Shown here: one piece after another, positions 32,535 through 42,320 of the stretch | Layout: every line of letters begins with the position of its first letter | How positions within the stretch are numbered: position 1 is the first letter of the stretch | NCBI GenBank assembly: GCA_937944855.1 | Contig: CALFAY010000021.1 | Location: forward strand, 62,001 to 126,000 | Origin: an uncultured Planctomycetota bacterium | GTDB taxonomy: Bacteria > Planctomycetota > Planctomycetia > Gemmatales > HRBIN36 | Direction: 5' to 3' | Length of the DNA: 64,000 bases | The notes under the pieces: generated by a model | Databases searched by the model: none | The model's input: only the letters and a program-made list of their open reading frames with translations | Told to the model about the DNA's origin: nothing | Translations under genes and position numbers: made by a program

Positions 32535-33635
32535 ATGGGTCAGAAGATTGAGCGGGACTACCAGCGGTTTCGCAAGATCGTCCGCGGCAAGGTGAAGTCG
32601 AGCCTGAGCAAGTACATCACCCGCGGCGAGATGATCGGCAAGAAGGGTAACGATCTGGTCAGCATCCCGCTGCCCCAGATCGAGATTCCCCAGTTCCGCT
32701 ACGGCCGCAAGGGCACCGGGGGCGTCGGCCAGGGCCAAGGCCAGCCAGGGCAGGCCCTCACTCCGCCGCAGGACGGCGACAGGGCCAAGGCTGGCGATCA
32801 GCCCGGCGGTCACATCCTGGAAGTCGAACTGACCCTTCAGGAGTTGGCCGAGATTCTGGGTGAGGAGTTGGCCCTGCCCCGCATCACCCCCAAGGGCCGC
32901 AAAAACATCGTCACCACCCGCGAACGCTACACCGGCATCCGCCAGGCCGGGCCGGAGTCGTTACGGCATTTCAAGCGCACCTTCAAACGGGCCTTGCGGC
33001 GGCAGATCGCGTCCGGCACCTATAGCCCTGAGGAGCCGGTCGTTATCCCCATCCGCGAGGACAAGCAATATCGCAGCTGGAAAGAGGTGCCTCTGCCGCA
33101 GAGCGTCGCCTGCATCATCTACATGATGGACGTCTCCGGCAGCATGACCGAGGAGCAGAAGGAAATCGTCCGCATCGAGGCGTTCTGGATCGACACCTGG
33201 ATCAAGGCCCACTACAAGGGGGTGGAACGCGTGTACATCATCCACGACGCGGTCGCCCAGGAGGTGGATGAGCATACCTTCTACCACACCCGGGAAAGCG
33301 GCGGCACGAAGATCAGTTCTGCCTACGACCTGGGCGACAAGATCATCCAGAAACGGTATCCGCCGGACGACTGGAACATCTATGCCTTTCACTTCTCCGA
33401 CGGCGACAACTGGGGCGACGACATCCCGACCTGCCTGGAAATCCTTCAGGAACGGTTGCTGCCCAAGCTGAACCTGTTCGGCTATGGTCAGGTGGAAAGC
33501 CCCTACGGAAGCGGGGAGTTTCTGGATTACGTCAAGGACCTGACGGACGGCCGGGAGAACCTGGTCGTCAGTCGGATTCCCGACCGCGAACACATCCTGG
33601 AGAGCATCAAGGAGTTCCTCAAGACGGGCCGTTGA
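32535..33635 (+). CDS. YeaH/YhbH family protein (DUF444)
   Basis: A 366-aa protein. A basic N-terminus is followed by a Gly/Gln-rich linker (about 60-92), a helical middle and a vWA-like domain with the metal site DVSGS (199-203). Length and pattern match YeaH/YhbH, encoded next to prkA in many bacteria. The linker is longer and more Gly/Gln-rich than I would expect. The stop at 33633-33635 overlaps a possible TTG start of the next frame, so translation may be coupled. Confidence 0.93.
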   Translation: MGQKIERDYQRFRKIVRGKVKSSLSKYITRGEMIGKKGNDLVSIPLPQIEIPQFRYGRKGTGGVGQGQGQPGQALTPPQDGDRAKAGDQPGGHILEVELTLQELAEILGEELALPRITPKGRKNIVTTRERYTGIRQAGPESLRHFKRTFKRALRRQIASGTYSPEEPVVIPIREDKQYRSWKEVPLPQSVACIIYMMDVSGSMTEEQKEIVRIEAFWIDTWIKAHYKGVERVYIIHDAVAQEVDEHTFYHTRESGGTKISSAYDLGDKIIQKRYPPDDWNIYAFHFSDGDNWGDDIPTCLEILQERLLPKLNLFGYGQVESPYGSGEFLDYVKDLTDGRENLVVSRIPDREHILESIKEFLKTGR

Positions 33636-33673
33636 CCTCCCCGAGGCCGGACCGTCCCTACGACGAGACCGCC

Positions 33674-35236
33674 ATGAGCCTGGCCCACACCCCCTACGAC
33701 ACGACCCTTCCTCCCGATCTGCGAGCTTTGCAGAAGGAGATCGAGGGCTATGCCCGCGAGTTCGGACTCGACTTCTTCGAGACCATCTTCGAGGTTCTCG
33801 ATGCCGACGACCTCAACGAAGTAGCCGCCTACGGCGGTTTCCCCACCCGTTACCCGCATTGGTCCTTCGGCATGGCCTATGAGGAACTGAAAAAGAGCTA
33901 CGACTACGGCCTGTCGAAGATTTACGAGATGGTCATCAACAACGACCCGTGCTACGCCTACCTGATGCGGTGCAATCATGTGGTCGATCAAAAGCTGGTC
34001 ATGGCCCATGTGTACGGGCACTGCGACTTTTTCAAGAACAACCAGTTCTTCGCCCACACCAACCGCAAGATGATGGACGAGATGGCCAACCACGGCAACC
34101 GCATCCGCCGCTACGCGGAGAAGTACGGCGAGGACGAGATCGAGCGGTTCCTGGACATCTGCCTGTCCATTGACGACCTGATCGACGTACACTCGGTAGC
34201 CATCAAACGCCGCGACGAAGTCAGCCGGTACGATTTCAGTATCGAGAAGGAGGACGACCAGCCCCGAGCCACCCGCTTCAAGAGCAAGCCGTACATGGAC
34301 GAATACCTCAATCCGCCTGAGCTGCTCAAGGCGGAAGAGGAGGAGCGGCGTCGGCTCAAGGAGCAGCTGTCCAAAAACTTTCCGGAGCGTCCCGAGAAAG
34401 ACGTCTTGCTATTTCTCATTGAACATGCGCCGCTCAAGGGCTGGCAGCGCGACGTGCTCAGCATCGTCCGCGACGAAGCCTACTACTTCGCTCCCCAGGC
34501 CATGACCAAGATCATGAACGAAGGCTGGGCTTCCTATTGGCACAGCACCATCATGACGACCAAGGCCCTGCATCCGTCCGAGGTCGTTGATTACTGCGAC
34601 CACCACTGCGGCACTATGGCCCCGTACCGAGGCCGCATTAATCCCTACAAGCTCGGCATCGAATTGTTCCGGGACATTGAGCACCGCTGGAATACTGGGC
34701 GGTTTGGCAAGGATTACGAAGAGTGCGACGATCTGGAGGCCAAGAGAACTTGGGACAAGAAGCTGGGGCTGGGAAGGCAGAAAATCTTTGAGGTCCGTCG
34801 GATTCACAACGACATTACCTTCATCGACACCTTCCTGACGCCGGAATTCTGCCAGGAGCAGAACTATTTCTCTTACGTCTTTAACGAACAGGGGCAGAAT
34901 TATGTGATTGAGTCCCGGGATTTTCAGAAGATCAAGGAACGGTTGCTGTTCGGCTTGACGAACTTCGGGAAGCCGTGGATTTATGTGGTGGACGGCAACT
35001 ACCGGAATCGTGGTGAGTTGCTGCTGCGTCACGAGTATAATGGCATTGAACTGAAACTGGATCGGGCCAAGGACGTGCTGGTCAACATCCAGTACATCTG
35101 GACCCGGCCGGTCCATCTGCAAACGGTGGTCGAGAACAAGCCCACGCTCTTGACCTTCGACGGAACAGAGCACTCTTCGAAGACCCTGGGAGATTCCGAT
35201 GACCCTCGAAAGCATTCTTCTGCGAAAACTCGCTGA
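33674..35236 (+). CDS. SpoVR family protein
   Basis: A 520-aa protein from the ATG at 33674; an upstream in-frame TTG at 33632 is an alternative start. Typical SpoVR segments: [15 protein letters not shown] near 60, [23 protein letters not shown] and [13 protein letters not shown]. It matches E. coli YcgB and B. subtilis SpoVR, which accompany PrkA/YeaH. Its biochemical role is unknown. The last 38 bases overlap the next gene in another frame. Confidence 0.95.
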   Translation: MSLAHTPYDTTLPPDLRALQKEIEGYAREFGLDFFETIFEVLDADDLNEVAAYGGFPTRYPHWSFGMAYEELKKSYDYGLSKIYEMVINNDPCYAYLMRCNHVVDQKLVMAHVYGHCDFFKNNQFFAHTNRKMMDEMANHGNRIRRYAEKYGEDEIERFLDICLSIDDLIDVHSVAIKRRDEVSRYDFSIEKEDDQPRATRFKSKPYMDEYLNPPELLKAEEEERRRLKEQLSKNFPERPEKDVLLFLIEHAPLKGWQRDVLSIVRDEAYYFAPQAMTKIMNEGWASYWHSTIMTTKALHPSEVVDYCDHHCGTMAPYRGRINPYKLGIELFRDIEHRWNTGRFGKDYEECDDLEAKRTWDKKLGLGRQKIFEVRRIHNDITFIDTFLTPEFCQEQNYFSYVFNEQGQNYVIESRDFQKIKERLLFGLTNFGKPWIYVVDGNYRNRGELLLRHEYNGIELKLDRAKDVLVNIQYIWTRPVHLQTVVENKPTLLTFDGTEHSSKTLGDSDDPRKHSSAKTR

Positions 35237-35663
35237 AGCTCGAAGCGGCCGGGCGGGGCAGGGGCGGCTGAGCCTGGACGATCCGAACAAACGCGGCACC
35301 CTGGTTCTGGACTTGGAAGTCTGCGACACGCTCGGCTGCCGTCTGCGAGAAATTCAGATCCTCCGCCGAGAACCGCTTGCCGATCTGGCTTCCGCTGCCC
35401 GACGCTATGCCGACCGCGTTACCGGCCTGCTCGAGGCCTTGACCGTGCATGAGATCGACATCGGCCGTCAGGTCGCGTTGCTCCGCAGCGACACCCCGGC
35501 TGCCAGGGGAGAAGCCGTCGCCTACTACGAGATTCTGCTGACGCCTTCCGAACTGAAACTGTGCCGTTGGGAAGGAAGTCGGAACGCTTCCGGCCGCAAG
35601 CAGGTCTCCTTCGCCTTGACCAACGAGGCCCTGGTCAAACTCGTCGAAGATCTCCTGAACTGA
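35199..35663 (+). CDS. Uncharacterised protein, fourth gene of the PrkA cluster
   Basis: A 154-aa protein whose ATG (35199) lies inside the SpoVR gene, with GGGAGA 6-7 bases upstream. No domain is recognised. It is soluble, helix-rich and acidic/basic mixed, with an ARRYADRVTGLLEAL helix in the middle, a LTPSELKLCRWEG strand segment and a NEALVKLVEDLLN C-terminal helix. The 38-base overlap with SpoVR and the shared strand argue for co-translation, so it probably acts with the PrkA-YeaH-SpoVR set. No signal peptide. Confidence 0.75.
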   Translation: MTLESILLRKLAEARSGRAGQGRLSLDDPNKRGTLVLDLEVCDTLGCRLREIQILRREPLADLASAARRYADRVTGLLEALTVHEIDIGRQVALLRSDTPAARGEAVAYYEILLTPSELKLCRWEGSRNASGRKQVSFALTNEALVKLVEDLLN

Positions 35664-35782
35664 AGAGCGGTCTTCGCCTGACAAGCCCGCCAACATTTTC
35701 AGCGGTTAGGTTGTGCGCCCTTCTGGCGTCTGATAGAGCGGGTTAAGTCAACTCTCTTTGCTACTCGCCAGGAGGACCGATC

Positions 35783-36559
35783 ATGAACCGTTGGCTTGTC
35801 GTGCTCTGCTTTGCTTTGTCGGTCGTTGTCGCCTGTCTGCTCACGCTGCAACTTCGGGCCTATCCGCCGCCTAGCGAACCGCCTGCGTCCAAGGACGAGA
35901 AACGGACGCTCTACACCACCGGCACCGCTACCGTGCGGGTCAAACCTGACTCGGCTCGGCTTTTCCTGACCGTGCAGACGCTCGCCAAAACGCTCAAGGA
36001 AGCCCGGACTGAGAATGCCACCCGCGTCGCCCAGGCTCTTAACGCCATCCGTGCCCTTCAAGTCCAGGGCCGGAAGATTCCCGACATGAAGATGAAGACT
36101 ACCAACGTGGATGTGGCCCTCGTGTACTCCCGACCGCGCGAGGACAAGGAGCCGGAGATCGTGGGCTATCGTGTCACCAATTCTTTCACGGTATTGCTCA
36201 GCGATAACGATCCGGAGCAGTTGAGTCAGTTCGCTTCACAGGTGCTCGATGTGGCCCTGGAAAACGGCGTCAACCAAATCGGCGGCATCAGTTTCTTCAG
36301 AGCCGACCTCAAGGAAGCCCAGCGGGAAGCCTTGATGAAGGCCGTCGCCGATGCCGAGGCCAACGCCCAGGCGATGGCACGCGGGGCCCGAGTAACGCTG
36401 AAGGAGCCGATCGCGCTCAACGGCTCGCCCGAGTTTCGGCCCTACTTCGATTATCGTCTGACCAACACCGCCCAGACGGCCTTCGGAGCTGCCGAGCTTC
36501 CGATTCAGGCCGGCGAGATCGAGGTTACATGCAATGTGAATGTGACATTCACCTACTGA
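35783..36559 (+). CDS. SIMPL (DUF541) domain exported protein
   Basis: A 258-aa protein with an N-terminal signal/anchor helix (about 3-23) followed by a SIMPL domain. Typical elements are TGTATVRVKPDSARLFLTV near the start of the domain, GYRVTNSFTVLL and the GAAELPIQAGEIEVTCNVNVTF end. Family members (YggE, BP26) are periplasmic and linked to stress tolerance or form channel-like oligomers; function is unclear. The ATG follows AGGAGGACC. It stands alone between the PrkA cluster and the metal-efflux genes, with a terminator-like hairpin just after it. Confidence 0.9.
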   Translation: MNRWLVVLCFALSVVVACLLTLQLRAYPPPSEPPASKDEKRTLYTTGTATVRVKPDSARLFLTVQTLAKTLKEARTENATRVAQALNAIRALQVQGRKIPDMKMKTTNVDVALVYSRPREDKEPEIVGYRVTNSFTVLLSDNDPEQLSQFASQVLDVALENGVNQIGGISFFRADLKEAQREALMKAVADAEANAQAMARGARVTLKEPIALNGSPEFRPYFDYRLTNTAQTAFGAAELPIQAGEIEVTCNVNVTFTY

Positions 36560-36585
36560 ATCTTCGCACCGACATGACGCCTCAC

Positions 36586-36627
36586 AGCCCCGGAAGTCGG
36601 GAGACGCCTCCCGGCCCCGGGGCTTTT
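36586..36627 (+). terminator. Rho-independent terminator candidate after the SIMPL gene
   Basis: AGCCCCGG (36586-36593) pairs with CCGGGGCT (36617-36624), enclosing a smaller GC hairpin (CGGGAG/CTCCCG), and is followed by TTTT. The T-run is short, so termination strength is uncertain. Confidence 0.5.
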
Positions 36628-36668
36628 GCGTTTGACCGATCTCAGCGGCGACCGTACATTGTGGGTGT

Positions 36669-37040
36669 ATGGCTGCTGTTCGCGTCATCCTGTGCTTGCC
36701 GACGTTGGCGTGGCTTCTGACCGTCCCGCCGGGCATGTGCTTCTGCGAACTGGCGGCGCTGTCCGGTCTGCCTCCCGCTTGCGAAGGATCGGGTTCGACC
36801 GACCTTGGCCACTCCGATTCGCACAAGGATCACGAGCACTCGTGCCCGAAGGTCAAGAATCCCTACACCGTTCCACCGACCGCACCAATACCCCCTTCTC
36901 CTGACTTCACCGCCCTGGAGGGCCATTTCGATCTGCCCTCGTTGTCGGCCGCCGCAGTCCAGGCTCGTCTGGACGATCCCGATCCGGGCGGTTGGCGTTC
37001 CCTCTCCCGCCATCTGCTGCTGCGCACCCTCCGGAATTAA
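36669..37040 (+). CDS. His/Cys-containing exported protein of the metal-efflux cluster
   Basis: A 123-aa protein. A hydrophobic N-terminus (about 5-20) looks like a signal peptide, and a CFCELAAL segment follows. The middle has a metal-binding stretch HSDSHKDHEHSC (about 48-59), the rest is Pro-rich. It precedes the RND adaptor gene by about 100 bases on the same strand. It resembles no known family that I recognise. The likely role is periplasmic metal binding or sensing; inferred from composition and neighbours only. Confidence 0.6.
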   Translation: MAAVRVILCLPTLAWLLTVPPGMCFCELAALSGLPPACEGSGSTDLGHSDSHKDHEHSCPKVKNPYTVPPTAPIPPSPDFTALEGHFDLPSLSAAAVQARLDDPDPGGWRSLSRHLLLRTLRN

Positions 37041-37138
37041 CTTCGCCTTCGCTGCCCGTCTGACGGTGCGGACACGCACCCTCTGCATTGACGTCTTCAC
37101 TGCGTTTTCTTGAGCCGCCCTGTTGCGGGAGTTGCTGT

Positions 37139-38506
37139 ATGCTCCGATACACGCTGTATGTGGCATTAATTCTGTTGGTGTTGGCTGGGGCGGGGGGGCT
37201 GTTTACGTTCGATTTGTGGAAGGCCCACGTCTGGGAAGCACTGGGCTTGGAAACGGCAAGTGAGCCGGAGCCGCCGCACGACCACAGCCACGCCGAGACG
37301 GTCCGGCTCAGTCCGCAGGCGCGCGCCAATCTCGGCCTGCGGATCGAACCGCTGAAGTTGAGCAATTACTGGCGAACGCTCCAGATGCCGGGCGCGATCA
37401 TCGACCGGCCCGGGGAGAGCGATCGCGGCGTGCCTGCCCCGGTGGCCGGGGTCGTCATTCAGCTCTTCGCACGCCAAGGCGATCAAGTGCGCCCTGGTGA
37501 TCCACTGCTGGTTTTGCGCCTGACCAGCGAAGCGCTTCAGAACAGCCAGACGGAATTGCTCAAGCTCACCAAGGAACTGGAAATCAACAAAGCGGAAATC
37601 GCCCGCTATAGTTCGCCCGACCTCAAGGCCATCAATCCCGGAAGGCTGATCGAGTTGGAGTACCAGAGGCGTCGTCTGGAGGCGGGCATCTACGCCCAGC
37701 GGCAGGACCTGGCGGCCCGCGGCCTCTCGCCGGAGCAGATCGAACAGGTGGCCGCAGGCCAGTTCCTCCGGGAGATGATCGTGCCAGCGCCAGGCCAACC
37801 AAGTCTGGCCGAACCGCCTGTGTACGACGTCGAAGAACTTCGCGTCAAGCTCGGCGATCAGGTTCAGGCGGGAGATACCCTGTGCATTCTCGCCGATCAT
37901 CGGCTTCTGTATGTCGAGGGTCGAGCTTTGGCCCAGGAAATCGGTTTGCTCGAAGAAGTCGCCCGGGAACGCCGGCTGGTTCGCGTCGAAATGTTGACCG
38001 GACCGACGAGCGGACAGGAGAAGTCGTTCGTCGAATTGCCCATCCATTTCATCGCCAACAAACTGGATGCCCAGAGCCATTCGCTGCGCTTTTACCTGCT
38101 GCTGCCCAACGTGCCGTTGAACGATTCAGAGGCCAAAACCATTCCGACCGCTGGCACAACGGCTGTGCGAAATGGTCCCGTACCCCACGTGTTGTGGCGT
38201 TATCGGCCTGGTCAGCAGGTCCGGCTTTTCGTCCCGGTCGAGGAGTTCCGCGACAAATTCGTGCTGCCTGCCGCCGCGGTCATCCGTGAAGGCTCCGAGG
38301 CGTATGTCTTTCGAGCCAACGGCGATCTGCTGGAACGCCGCAGAGTGCATGTGCTCTATCAGGACCGCATCACCGCCGTGCTGGAACCCGAAACCAGCGA
38401 GGTTTCGATCGGCAATTATGTAGCGGCGAACGCGGCGGCGGCTTTGAACCGGGCCTTGAAAGCCCAGATGGAAGGGGAAGGTCACGGGCATCATCACGAT
38501 CACTAG
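37139..38506 (+). CDS. RND efflux periplasmic adaptor (CusB/HlyD family)
   Basis: A 455-aa membrane-fusion protein from the ATG at 37139, with GGGAG before it. An N-terminal anchor (3-22) is followed by a His-rich HDHSHAE, a lipoyl/barrel-sandwich segment (PVAGVVIQLFARQGDQVRPGD), a long helical hairpin and beta-barrel domains. The C-terminus ends in GHGHHHDH. The His-rich ends suggest heavy-metal handling. It links an inner-membrane RND pump to an outer-membrane channel. The RND pump gene starts 9 bases downstream. Confidence 0.9.
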   Translation: MLRYTLYVALILLVLAGAGGLFTFDLWKAHVWEALGLETASEPEPPHDHSHAETVRLSPQARANLGLRIEPLKLSNYWRTLQMPGAIIDRPGESDRGVPAPVAGVVIQLFARQGDQVRPGDPLLVLRLTSEALQNSQTELLKLTKELEINKAEIARYSSPDLKAINPGRLIELEYQRRRLEAGIYAQRQDLAARGLSPEQIEQVAAGQFLREMIVPAPGQPSLAEPPVYDVEELRVKLGDQVQAGDTLCILADHRLLYVEGRALAQEIGLLEEVARERRLVRVEMLTGPTSGQEKSFVELPIHFIANKLDAQSHSLRFYLLLPNVPLNDSEAKTIPTAGTTAVRNGPVPHVLWRYRPGQQVRLFVPVEEFRDKFVLPAAAVIREGSEAYVFRANGDLLERRRVHVLYQDRITAVLEPETSEVSIGNYVAANAAAALNRALKAQMEGEGHGHHHDH

Positions 38507-38515
38507 GAAGATGTT

Positions 38516-41500
38516 ATGCTCAACGCCCTGATTCGTCTCAGTCTCCGCTATCGGACGCTGGTCGTCTTTCTCGCCTTGGCGACGCTGGTGTACGGCAGCT
38601 ACACGGCGGCGACGCTGCCCATCGACGTCTTGCCCGACCTGGACCGGCCCCGTGTCGTGGTGCTGACCGAAGCCCACGGCATGTCGCCGGAAGATGTCGA
38701 AACCATGATCAGCTTCCCGCTGGAAGCGGCGATGCTCGGCGCGACCAGCGTCGAATCGGTGCGCAGTTCGTCCGGCCTCGGCCTGTCGGTCGTGTACGTG
38801 GACTTCGGTTTCGACGTGGAAATCCGCCAGGCCCGCCAGACGGTGCAGGAACGCCTGTCAGCCGTTCAAGGCAGTCTGCCGCCGGGCATCCGTCCGCAGA
38901 TGGCCCCCGTCAGTTCGCTCCTGGGGCAGATCATGATCGCCGGCATGCACCGCCGGGGTGCTCACTCGGTCGATCACGACGACATGCAACTGCGGACCCT
39001 GGCCGATTGGGTCGTCCGTCCCCGGCTCATGCAGGTGCCGGGCGTCGCGCAGGTCATCACCATGGGTGGAGGCCGAAAACAATACCAAGTGCTCGTCGAT
39101 CCCTTGGCCCTGCAAGCCTACGGGGCCACGCTCGAAGATGTCCACGCAGCCCTGGCCCGGAGCAATCTGAACACCAGCGGCGGCTTCACCGAGCGGGACG
39201 AGCGGGAACTGGTCATCCGCGTCCTGGGCCGACTGGGACCGGATCCTGCCAAGGTCATCAGCGAACTGTTGGAAACACCGATCCAGACCACCGGAGTCCG
39301 GCCCGTCTTGCTGGCCCAGGTGGCCCGCGTGGTCGAGGCTCCCGCCCTCAAGCGGGGCGATGCTGGCGTGGACGGCGAACCCGCCGTCGTGCTCATGATT
39401 ACCAAACAGCCCCACGCGGACACCCGGGCCGTCACCGCCGCCGTGCTGCGGGTATTCGACGAACTGCGGCCTTCGCTCCCCGAGGACGTGGTCATCAACC
39501 CGGACCTCTTTCAGCTCCGCGGATTCATCGACCGCGGCATCTTCAACGTCGCCGAGGCCCTGGTCATCGGAGCGTTTCTCGTCCTCATCATCCTGTTCGT
39601 GTTTTTGCTCAACTTCCGGACCACGTTCATCTCGTTGACGGCCATTCCGCTGTCACTGGCCGTGACGGCCTTGGTGTTCAGAGCGATGGGCTGGGTGACG
39701 GGAACGGCGATGTCAATCAACGTCATGACCCTGGGGGGCATCGCTGTCGCCCTGGGCGAACTGGTGGACGACGCCATTGTGGACGTGGAGAACATCTTCC
39801 GCCGCCTGAAGGAGAACCACGCCCTGCCCCAGCCCAGGCCGGTCTTGCAAGTGATCTACGACGCCAGCGTCGAAATCCGCAGTGCCATCGTCTTCGGCAC
39901 GCTCATGGTGATCCTCGTCTTCGTGCCGGTGTTCGCTTTGTCCGGCATCGAAGGACGGCTCTTCACGCCGCTGGGCGTTGCGTACATCACTTCGATCCTG
40001 GCCTCGCTCCTGGTATCGCTGACCGTCACGCCAGTGATGTCGTACTTCCTGCTTCCGAAAGCCAGGGCGACGCATCGCCGGGGCGACGGCTGGCTGCTGC
40101 GGACCCTCAAGGCTGGGGTCAAACGGTTGGTGCGGCTCAGTCTGGCTGCGCCCGGCTGGGTGCTGCTGATCGGCTGGATCGGCGTCGGCTGGGCGGCCTG
40201 GCAATTGAGTCGGCTGGGCGGCGACCTGCTGCCGGAGTTCGACGAGGGCAGCATCCAGGTCAACGTGTTTCTGCCGCCCGGTTCGTCGTTGTCCGCTTCC
40301 ACTAAAGTCTGCTCGCAGGTCGATGCCAAGCTGCGGCAGATGCTTGTCAGCCACGAACAACCCAACAATCCGATCCGCCACTTCGTCCGCCGCACGGGCC
40401 GGGCCGAACTGGATGAACACGTCGAGCCGGTCAGCAACACCGAGTACGTTCTGAACATGAATCCCGATTCGGGACTCCGTCGGGAAGAAATGCTCAACCT
40501 CTTGCAGGCCGAGCTACGCAAGGAAGTTCCCGAGGCGGGGATCGAGGTCGAGCAGCCGCTCAACCATCTCATCAGCCACATGCTTTCCGGCGTCTCGGCC
40601 CATCTGGCGATCAAGATTTACGGCGAAGACCAAGCGGTGATGCGTCGCCTGGCTGAGGAGGTCAAGCGCATCGCTGCTGCCGTGCCCCAGGTCCGCTCAG
40701 CCGAGGTGGAAGGGCAGAAGCTCATCGAGGAACTGCACATCCGCCTGCGGTCGGACGCCCTCGCTTTCTACGGACTGGACCGGGAAAGCGTGGCCCGTTT
40801 ATTGGAAACCGCCTTGGCTGGGGAGGTGGTCGGACAGGTGATCGAAGGCCAGAAACGCTTTGATCTGGTCTTGCGGCTCGATGAGCCGTTCCGCAGCGAA
40901 CTCAACACCCTGGGGCGATTGCAAGTCGAGCTGCCCAACAAGTCTGGCTGGGTGTCCTTGAGCGAATTGGCCGACATCGAAGAAGGACAGGGACCAACGC
41001 TCATCAACCGGGAAAACGCCCGCCGTCGAATCACAGTGCGGGTCAACATCAAGGGCGGCGATCTGGCTGGAACCGTCGCAGAGATCCGCCAGCGGGTCCG
41101 TCAGGAAGTACAGTTTCCGCCAGGTTATTACCCGGAATTCGGCGGACGTTTCGAGACGCAGCAGGAGGCCAGCCGGGTCATCTGGCTGCTGATCCTGGTC
41201 AGCGGCGTGGGCATGTTCATGCTTTTGTACGTCCTGTTTCCATCCTGGAAGCTCGTGCTTCAGATTATGAACTCCTTCCCGATGGCGTTCATCGGCGGCG
41301 TGCTGGCGCTGTTGCTGACTGGACAGACGCAGACGGTCGCTTGCCTGGTCGGGTTCATCTCCCTGGGAGGCATCGCCACTCGGAACGGCATTCTGCTGGT
41401 CTCTCACTACTTCCATCTGATGCGCGAAGAGGGCATGAAGCTGACCGAAGACCTGATTATCCGTGGCACCCTGGAACGAGTCGCTCCCGTGCTCATGACC

Positions 41501-41731
41501 GCCCTTTCGACCGGCATCGGCCTGGTGCCGCTGGTGATCGACGGCCAGAAGCCCGGTCGGGAAATCCTCTATCCGGTCGCCACGGTGATCGTCGGCGGCC
41601 TGTTGTTCTCGACCCTGACGCAGTTCCTCATCCACCCTGGCATCTTTTTCCACTACGGCGGCAAGGAAGCGGAGCGGATCGTGCAGGAACAGACAGAATC
41701 CGGACTGGGAAAGGGGCCGGAATTGGAGTGA
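38516..41731 (+). CDS. Heavy-metal RND efflux pump (CusA/CzcA-like)
   Basis: A 1071-aa inner-membrane proton antiporter, normal length. The first helix is followed by LPIDVLPDLDRPRVVVLTEA, typical of the heavy-metal subgroup; two large periplasmic loops and about twelve membrane segments follow. The central helix motif GELVDDAIVDVEN (about residue 415) supplies the acidic proton-relay residues, in the same positions as in CusA/CzcA. The substrate may be copper, silver, zinc or cobalt; the sequence does not settle it. Adaptor upstream, His-rich lipoprotein downstream, but no outer-membrane factor gene nearby. Confidence 0.94.
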   Translation: MLNALIRLSLRYRTLVVFLALATLVYGSYTAATLPIDVLPDLDRPRVVVLTEAHGMSPEDVETMISFPLEAAMLGATSVESVRSSSGLGLSVVYVDFGFDVEIRQARQTVQERLSAVQGSLPPGIRPQMAPVSSLLGQIMIAGMHRRGAHSVDHDDMQLRTLADWVVRPRLMQVPGVAQVITMGGGRKQYQVLVDPLALQAYGATLEDVHAALARSNLNTSGGFTERDERELVIRVLGRLGPDPAKVISELLETPIQTTGVRPVLLAQVARVVEAPALKRGDAGVDGEPAVVLMITKQPHADTRAVTAAVLRVFDELRPSLPEDVVINPDLFQLRGFIDRGIFNVAEALVIGAFLVLIILFVFLLNFRTTFISLTAIPLSLAVTALVFRAMGWVTGTAMSINVMTLGGIAVALGELVDDAIVDVENIFRRLKENHALPQPRPVLQVIYDASVEIRSAIVFGTLMVILVFVPVFALSGIEGRLFTPLGVAYITSILASLLVSLTVTPVMSYFLLPKARATHRRGDGWLLRTLKAGVKRLVRLSLAAPGWVLLIGWIGVGWAAWQLSRLGGDLLPEFDEGSIQVNVFLPPGSSLSASTKVCSQVDAKLRQMLVSHEQPNNPIRHFVRRTGRAELDEHVEPVSNTEYVLNMNPDSGLRREEMLNLLQAELRKEVPEAGIEVEQPLNHLISHMLSGVSAHLAIKIYGEDQAVMRRLAEEVKRIAAAVPQVRSAEVEGQKLIEELHIRLRSDALAFYGLDRESVARLLETALAGEVVGQVIEGQKRFDLVLRLDEPFRSELNTLGRLQVELPNKSGWVSLSELADIEEGQGPTLINRENARRRITVRVNIKGGDLAGTVAEIRQRVRQEVQFPPGYYPEFGGRFETQQEASRVIWLLILVSGVGMFMLLYVLFPSWKLVLQIMNSFPMAFIGGVLALLLTGQTQTVACLVGFISLGGIATRNGILLVSHYFHLMREEGMKLTEDLIIRGTLERVAPVLMTALSTGIGLVPLVIDGQKPGREILYPVATVIVGGLLFSTLTQFLIHPGIFFHYGGKEAERIVQEQTESGLGKGPELE

Positions 41732-41794
41732 CAGGCGGTGTTCAGGAAGCATACCTACCTTGACATATGGCGAGGAAAAACGAAGGAGGCCGCC

Positions 41795-42295
41795 ATGCAG
41801 AAACAATGTTTCGCTGTCTTTGTGGTAGCTCTTGCCGTGGTCCTGGTGAGCCCGGCCGGCTGCAAAGTCCGCCAGCCATCGCCGAAGCCGACGGCCAAGG
41901 TCCACGCCCACCCGGAACACGGACCGCACGGCGGAACGCTGATCGAGTGGGGCGACGAGGAGTACCACGGCGAATTCACCGTGGACCACGACAAGAAAGA
42001 GACGGTGGTTTACGTCCTCGATGGCTCGGCCGCCAAGGCTCCCGACCTGAAGCCGGAAGACCTTACCGAAATGGTCCTTCTCCTCAAGAACGTCACCCCC
42101 CAAGTCCGCATCGAGCTTCGGTACGATCCCGAACGCAGCGGCGAAAAGGGACTCGCCTTCGTCGGTACGCACGAGGCCCTGGCACAAGAAACAGAGTTTC
42201 GCGGGGAGCTGAGCGGTAAGGTCAAGGGCAAGCCCTACGTCGGCGATTTCGCGGAGAAAGGAGGTCACAAGCACAAGCACCCAGCCAAACCGTGA
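41795..42295 (+). CDS. His-rich lipoprotein of the metal-efflux cluster
   Basis: A 166-aa protein. I place the start at the ATG at 41795, which follows a strong GAAGGAGG site. A lipoprotein signal ends at VSPAGC (residue about 23). The mature protein has HAHPEHGPHGG near the N-terminus and GGHKHKHPAKP at the C-terminus, both likely metal ligands. It follows the RND pump by about 60 bases on the same strand. The role is probably periplasmic metal capture; the protein family is not one I can name. Confidence 0.75.
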   Translation: MQKQCFAVFVVALAVVLVSPAGCKVRQPSPKPTAKVHAHPEHGPHGGTLIEWGDEEYHGEFTVDHDKKETVVYVLDGSAAKAPDLKPEDLTEMVLLLKNVTPQVRIELRYDPERSGEKGLAFVGTHEALAQETEFRGELSGKVKGKPYVGDFAEKGGHKHKHPAKP

Positions 42296-42320
42296 TGGTC
42301 AGGCCAAGGGGTCCCAGGCT

